Positions 5,702 to 7,811 of a stretch of 7,811 nucleotides of DNA are shown here, one piece after another; within the stretch, counting starts at the first letter, position 1; each line of letters starts with the position of its first letter. Source of the DNA: an uncultured Atopobiaceae bacterium (GTDB lineage Bacteria; Actinomycetota; Coriobacteriia; Coriobacteriales; Atopobiaceae); NCBI GenBank assembly GCA_900770865.1, contig CAAGLU010000439.1, positions 1-7,811 of the forward strand, read 5' to 3'. Under the pieces are notes generated by a model that did not search any database, was not told where the DNA came from, and saw nothing but the letters and a program-made list of their open reading frames with translations. The position numbers were made by a program, and so were the translations under genes.

Positions 5702-5729
5702 TATTACTTGAAGGTTGTTGTCCATTCAA
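5701..5729 (-). promoter_or_regulatory. Promoter of the toxin-antitoxin operon
   Basis: On the - strand, TTGAAT (+ strand 5724-5729) and TAATAT (5701-5706) are separated by exactly 17 bp. Each matches the sigma-70-type consensus at four of six positions. Transcription would start inside the palindrome, about 35-40 nt before the antitoxin ATG. Confidence 0.6.
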
Positions 5730-5754
5730 CCTCTCGTCACAGCGGCTCCGGGGA

Positions 5755-5770
5755 ACTTCGCTCACGAAGT
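5755..5770 (-). terminator. Short stem-loop after the aminotransferase gene
   Basis: ACTTCG (5755-5760) pairs with CGAAGT (5765-5770) around CTCA. It begins 5 nt beyond the aminotransferase stop on the - strand. The stem is short and no T-run follows, so it is at best a weak terminator. Confidence 0.25.
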
Positions 5771-5775
5771 CTTGC

Positions 5776-6996
5776 CTACTGCTGGTAGTAGCTCAGGAAA
5801 TCCTCGAGCTTGTCCATCGCCTCGTGTAGCGTGTGCTTGCGCGGCAGGTAGACAATGCGGAAGTAGCCGGGCTTCTCCCAGTTAAAGCCCTTGCCCGCGG
5901 TGATAAGGACGTGCTCGTCCTTGAGCAGGTCGAGCGCAAACTGGTCGTCGTCGGTGATGTGGAACTTGTCCGGGTCAAGCCTCGGGAAGATGTAGAACGC
6001 GGCCTCGGGCTTGGTCACCGTGACGCCGTCCATGTGGGAGAGGCGCTCGTATACGTACTCGCGCTGCTCGTAGATGCGCCCACCGGGAACGAGAAGCCCC
6101 TGGCTGCGCTGGATGCCGCCCAGACAGGTCTGAACGATGGACTGCGCCGGCACGTTGGAGCACAGGCGCATGTTGGACAGCATGTTGATGCCGTCGATGA
6201 GGTCCTTCGCGATGCGCTTGTTGCCCGAGAGGCTCATCCAGCCAATGCGGTAGCCCGCCACCATGTGGCTCTTGGAAAGTCCGTTGAACGTGATGCAGAA
6301 CAGGTCCGGGGCAAGGCTCGCGATGGAGACGTGCTGCTTGCCGTCCATCACCAGGCGGTCGTAGATCTCGTCAGCAAAGATGACCAGCTGGTTCTCGCGC
6401 GCCACGTCCACGATCTGCTCCAGCACCTCGCGCGGGTACAGGGCGCCCGTGGGGTTGTTGGGGTTGATCACGACGATACCCTTGGTGCGCGGCGTGACCT
6501 TGCTGCGGATGTCGTCGATGTCGGGGTACCAGTTGGCCTTCTCGTCGCAGATGTAGTGCACGGCGGTGCCGCCGGCCAGCGTGGCGCACGCGGTCCACAG
6601 CGGGTAGTCCGGGCTGGGGACGAGAATCTCGTCGCCCGTGTCCATGAAGGCGTTCATCGCAAGCTGGATGAGCTCCGAGGCGCCGTTGCCCGTGTAGATG
6701 TCCTCCACGTCCACGTTGGGGATGCCCTTGAGCTGGTCGTACTGCATGATGGCCTTGCGCGCGGAGAAGAGGCCACGGCTGTTGGAGTAACCTTCGCACT
6801 CCGTGAGCTGGTCCTGCATGTCCTTCACGACCTCGTCCGGCGTGCGGAAGCCAAACGGCGCGGGGTTGCCAATGTTCAACTTGAGCACGTGGATGCCCTG
6901 ATCCTCCATGCGGTACGCCTCGTCCAGCACGGGCCCGCGGATGTCGTAGAGGACGTTATCGAGCTTGGATGACTTCTTGAACTGGCGACGAGGCAT
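5776..6996 (-). CDS. alaA: Alternative start: stand-alone AlaA-type aminotransferase
   Basis: This is the same frame as the 510-aa entry, started at the internal ATG 6996-6994 (MPRRQFKKSSKLDNVLYD). The start is where AlaA homologues normally begin. On the - strand AAGGA stands 7 nt before it, just downstream of palindromic repeat copy 4. The product would be 406 aa, about the length of E. coli AlaA. It is listed so that the internal initiation site is not lost; it is not an additional gene if the fused reading is the only product. Confidence 0.45.
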   Translation of the reverse strand: MPRRQFKKSSKLDNVLYDIRGPVLDEAYRMEDQGIHVLKLNIGNPAPFGFRTPDEVVKDMQDQLTECEGYSNSRGLFSARKAIMQYDQLKGIPNVDVEDIYTGNGASELIQLAMNAFMDTGDEILVPSPDYPLWTACATLAGGTAVHYICDEKANWYPDIDDIRSKVTPRTKGIVVINPNNPTGALYPREVLEQIVDVARENQLVIFADEIYDRLVMDGKQHVSIASLAPDLFCITFNGLSKSHMVAGYRIGWMSLSGNKRIAKDLIDGINMLSNMRLCSNVPAQSIVQTCLGGIQRSQGLLVPGGRIYEQREYVYERLSHMDGVTVTKPEAAFYIFPRLDPDKFHITDDDQFALDLLKDEHVLITAGKGFNWEKPGYFRIVYLPRKHTLHEAMDKLEDFLSYYQQ

Positions 6997-7308
6997 GGCG
7001 GGTTCCTTCTTTGTTGTTGGGTTGTCGGATGAGACAAAGGGACAGTCCCTTTGTCTCATCTCTTGCGGCGTGGCTTCTTCTGCGTTGCCCGAGAGCCACT
7101 CGACGCTCACGCCGAGCGCCGTGGCGAGAAACAATAGCGTTGCCTTCCTGGGTTCCGTCTTTCCGCTCAGGTACTGGCTGAGCTGGGACTTTCCGAGCTT
7201 GACTCCCTCATTTGCAGCAAGGCGCACAAGGTCTGCTTGACGCAGGCCGCGCTCGTCCATGGCCTGGCCAAGGCGTGCCGAGAATTCCTTTTGGGTCTGG
7301 TCTTCCAC
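5776..7308 (-). CDS. alaA: Xre-type HTH domain joined in frame to an AlaA-type PLP aminotransferase
   Basis: One uninterrupted 510-codon frame starts at GTG 7308 behind AAGGGAGGGG. Residues about 8-72 are an Xre/Cro HTH domain (GLRQADLVRLA; LGKSQLSQYLSGKTEPRK; GVSVEWL). Residues 84-93 (MRQRDCPFVS) are encoded by a palindromic repeat. Residues 105-510 match AlaA/YfbQ-type alanine aminotransferases over their full length. They show KLNIGNPAPFGF, the NPNNPTG motif (282-288), FADEIYD with D313 and Y316 for the pyridine ring, SK346 as the Schiff-base lysine, the R354 phosphate contact, and R484 for the substrate carboxylate. All catalytic residues are present, so it should transaminate alanine/pyruvate with glutamate/2-oxoglutarate in the cytoplasm. 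An internal ATG (6996-6994) with AAGGA 7 nt upstream would give a stand-alone 406-aa enzyme, close to the usual AlaA length. Whether one or two polypeptides are made is open. Confidence 0.9.
   Translation of the reverse strand: MEDQTQKEFSARLGQAMDERGLRQADLVRLAANEGVKLGKSQLSQYLSGKTEPRKATLLFLATALGVSVEWLSGNAEEATPQEMRQRDCPFVSSDNPTTKKEPAMPRRQFKKSSKLDNVLYDIRGPVLDEAYRMEDQGIHVLKLNIGNPAPFGFRTPDEVVKDMQDQLTECEGYSNSRGLFSARKAIMQYDQLKGIPNVDVEDIYTGNGASELIQLAMNAFMDTGDEILVPSPDYPLWTACATLAGGTAVHYICDEKANWYPDIDDIRSKVTPRTKGIVVINPNNPTGALYPREVLEQIVDVARENQLVIFADEIYDRLVMDGKQHVSIASLAPDLFCITFNGLSKSHMVAGYRIGWMSLSGNKRIAKDLIDGINMLSNMRLCSNVPAQSIVQTCLGGIQRSQGLLVPGGRIYEQREYVYERLSHMDGVTVTKPEAAFYIFPRLDPDKFHITDDDQFALDLLKDEHVLITAGKGFNWEKPGYFRIVYLPRKHTLHEAMDKLEDFLSYYQQ
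7030..7058. repeat. 29-bp palindromic repeat, copy 4 (loop CAG), inside an open frame
   Basis: Arms 7030-7042 and 7046-7058 with central CAG. With the flanking A and T the symmetry reaches 7029-7059. Read on the - strand in the HTH-aminotransferase frame it codes MRQRDCPFVS and has no stop, although the repeat does hold a TGA in another frame. Its central base triplet is the complement of that in copy 3, so copies 3 and 4 are the same sequence in opposite orientation. Confidence 0.95.
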
Positions 7309-7345
7309 GACCCCTCCCTTCCGGGTACCCGCCGAGCGCCATACG

Positions 7346-7474
7346 AGAAGTTCAATTTCTCTTCTCGACTATCAACGCGTTAGGCCCCAAAAGTTCAATT
7401 TCTAGAACGAGAAGTTCAATTTATGGAAAGAGTAGCACTGCATATTACGGTGTGCTGCGAGAAATTGAACTTCT
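7346..7474. repeat. Four copies of a 15-bp near-palindrome (AGAARTTSAAYTTCT), operator-like
   Basis: The unit AGAAGTTCAATTTCT occurs exactly at 7346-7360. It recurs with changes at 7389-7403 (AAAA start) and 7410-7424 (TTTAT end), and exactly in inverse orientation at 7460-7474. Each unit is itself nearly symmetric. Centres are at 7353, 7396, 7417 and 7467, so the first three are spaced 43 and 21 bp, close to whole helical turns. This arrangement is typical of a regulator binding several sites on one DNA face. The first copy also lies in a CGAGAAG/CTTCTCG hairpin (7344-7367). Confidence 0.7.
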
Positions 7475-7502
7475 CGGTGTGTCCACGGTTCTTTCAGTTG
7501 CG

Positions 7503-7532
7503 GCGAGGGTCGCGGGCCTACGCGGCCCTCGC
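7503..7532. other. GC-rich 12-bp stem-loop in the intergenic region
   Basis: GCGAGGGTCGCG (7503-7514) faces CGCGGCCCTCGC (7521-7532) around a 6-nt loop. All positions pair with one T-G wobble. There is no T-run on either side and no gene ends close by, so its role (terminator, small RNA element or leader structure) is undetermined. Confidence 0.45.
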
Positions 7533-7596
7533 GCGCGGGGTGCTGTGGGATTCTTGCGCAGGTCGATACATGTTCGTGCCCCGAATGTGTAGCGGT

Positions 7597-7646
7597 GGGA
7601 TTCGTTTACCTGGTAATGGGATTCCGTTACCAGGTAAACGAATCCC
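7597..7646. repeat. 50-bp palindrome with two TTACCWGGTAA cores
   Basis: Arms 7597-7616 and 7627-7646 are perfectly complementary over 20 bp around a 10-nt loop. Inside are two smaller palindromes, TTACCTGGTAA (7606-7616) and TTACCAGGTAA (7627-7637), with centres exactly 21 bp apart. It overlaps the presumed -35 region of the promoter before the gene at 7707. A double operator is the simplest reading; a dispersed palindromic repeat is the alternative. Confidence 0.7.
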
Positions 7647-7660
7647 GCGGCAGGCTTGGG

Positions 7661-7666
7661 TATTAT
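7661..7666 (+). promoter_or_regulatory. Probable -10 element for the gene at 7707
   Basis: TATTAT matches the -10 consensus at five of six positions and lies 40 bp before the ATG. The -35 position (around 7638-7643, ACGAAT) is poor and falls within the 50-bp palindrome, which fits a regulated promoter. Confidence 0.4.
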
Positions 7667-7706
7667 GGACCCACTAACACCAGCCCCCGAAACGCGAGGA
7701 GCAGCC

Positions 7707-7811
7707 ATGAGAACGCTATATTCCGTACTTGCGACCGCCATAGCGTCATTTGTCGCGGTTGCCCTTGTCCCCTCGGCGCGCGTGATTGGCCAGCCGCAGT
7801 GGGCGGCGTAC
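7707..7811 (+). CDS. Secreted or membrane-anchored protein, N-terminus only (partial)
   Basis: ATG 7707 follows GAGGAG (7696-7701) by 5 nt. The 35 visible codons give MRTLYSVLATAIASFVAV followed by ALVPSARVIGQPQ. This is an N-terminal Arg, a hydrophobic core of about 18 residues and a small-residue region (PSARVIG) that could be a signal-peptidase site, so the product is exported or anchored by a first helix. The window ends inside the gene, so family and function cannot be given. A -10-like element and a double palindrome lie directly upstream. Confidence 0.75.
   Translation, partial: MRTLYSVLATAIASFVAVALVPSARVIGQPQWAAY

Larger units (their letters stand above)
7309..7706. other. Divergent intergenic region with operator-like repeats
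   Basis: These 398 bp separate the HTH-aminotransferase start (- strand) from the secreted-protein start (+ strand). No frame here is supported as a gene: the frames crossing it simply translate the repeats. It holds four copies of a 15-bp near-palindrome (7346-7474), a GC-rich 12-bp stem (7503-7532), a 50-bp palindrome (7597-7646) and a -10-like TATTAT (7661-7666). Confidence 0.7.

Noticed and set aside
5833..6972. 379-aa open frame on the + strand
   Set aside because: It is the mirror of the aminotransferase, with repetitive Val/Asp/His composition and no family features.
2109..7058. 29-bp palindromes as intrinsic terminators
   Set aside because: The stems are strong, but none is followed by a T-run. 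One is inside a reading frame and one is between co-directional genes likely on one mRNA.
7423..7677. 84-aa + frame in the right intergenic region
   Set aside because: Its codons simply translate the 15-bp sites, the GC stem and the 50-bp palindrome. It has no ribosome site and no family match.

Overview
The window is GC-rich DNA, roughly 60% by eye. It most resembles a Gram-positive, high-GC anaerobe of the Coriobacteriia (Olsenella/Atopobium/Collinsella-like). The basis is codon use, protein character and the style of short palindromic repeats; no marker gene confirms it. No tRNA, rRNA, CRISPR array or complete transposase gene was seen.

Left part (1-1616, mostly + strand): a possible tail of an upstream gene, then a NifX/NifB-type cofactor-binding protein with a Cys/His-rich tail. 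Its stop shares a CTAG with a convergent 71-aa unknown gene. Next come a three-helix membrane protein (DUF3784-like) and a DUF4256 protein. Bases 1617-2157 hold no gene. They carry an AT-richer 209-bp element bounded by perfect 23-bp inverted repeats, then one decayed and one intact copy of a 29-bp palindromic repeat. A 70-aa gene at 2158-2370 lies between two identical copies of that repeat.

Centre and right (2418-7308, all - strand), in transcription order: an Xre-type HTH domain joined in frame to an AlaA-type aminotransferase (7308-5776); a toxin-antitoxin pair with its own promoter and a perfect 15-bp-arm palindrome over the start region (5729-5020); a MazG-type nucleotide pyrophosphohydrolase (4938-4594); and a 708-aa protein with a GIY-YIG-like N-terminus and a DUF2075 ATPase/helicase core (4544-2418). 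The last two look co-transcribed and are the best candidate for a defence-type module, with the toxin-antitoxin pair just upstream.

The window's signature is the 29-bp palindrome (arms TGAGACAAAGGGA). It has four intact copies and one decayed copy, each at a gene boundary. One copy supplies the stop codon of the MazG gene, one abuts the stop of the DUF2075 gene, and one is read through in frame inside the HTH-aminotransferase linker. The intergenic region 7309-7706 has four copies of a 15-bp near-palindrome (AGAARTTSAAYTTCT), a 12-bp stem, and a 50-bp palindrome built of two TTACCWGGTAA cores spaced 21 bp apart. The last lies just upstream of a secreted or membrane-anchored protein cut off by the window end.
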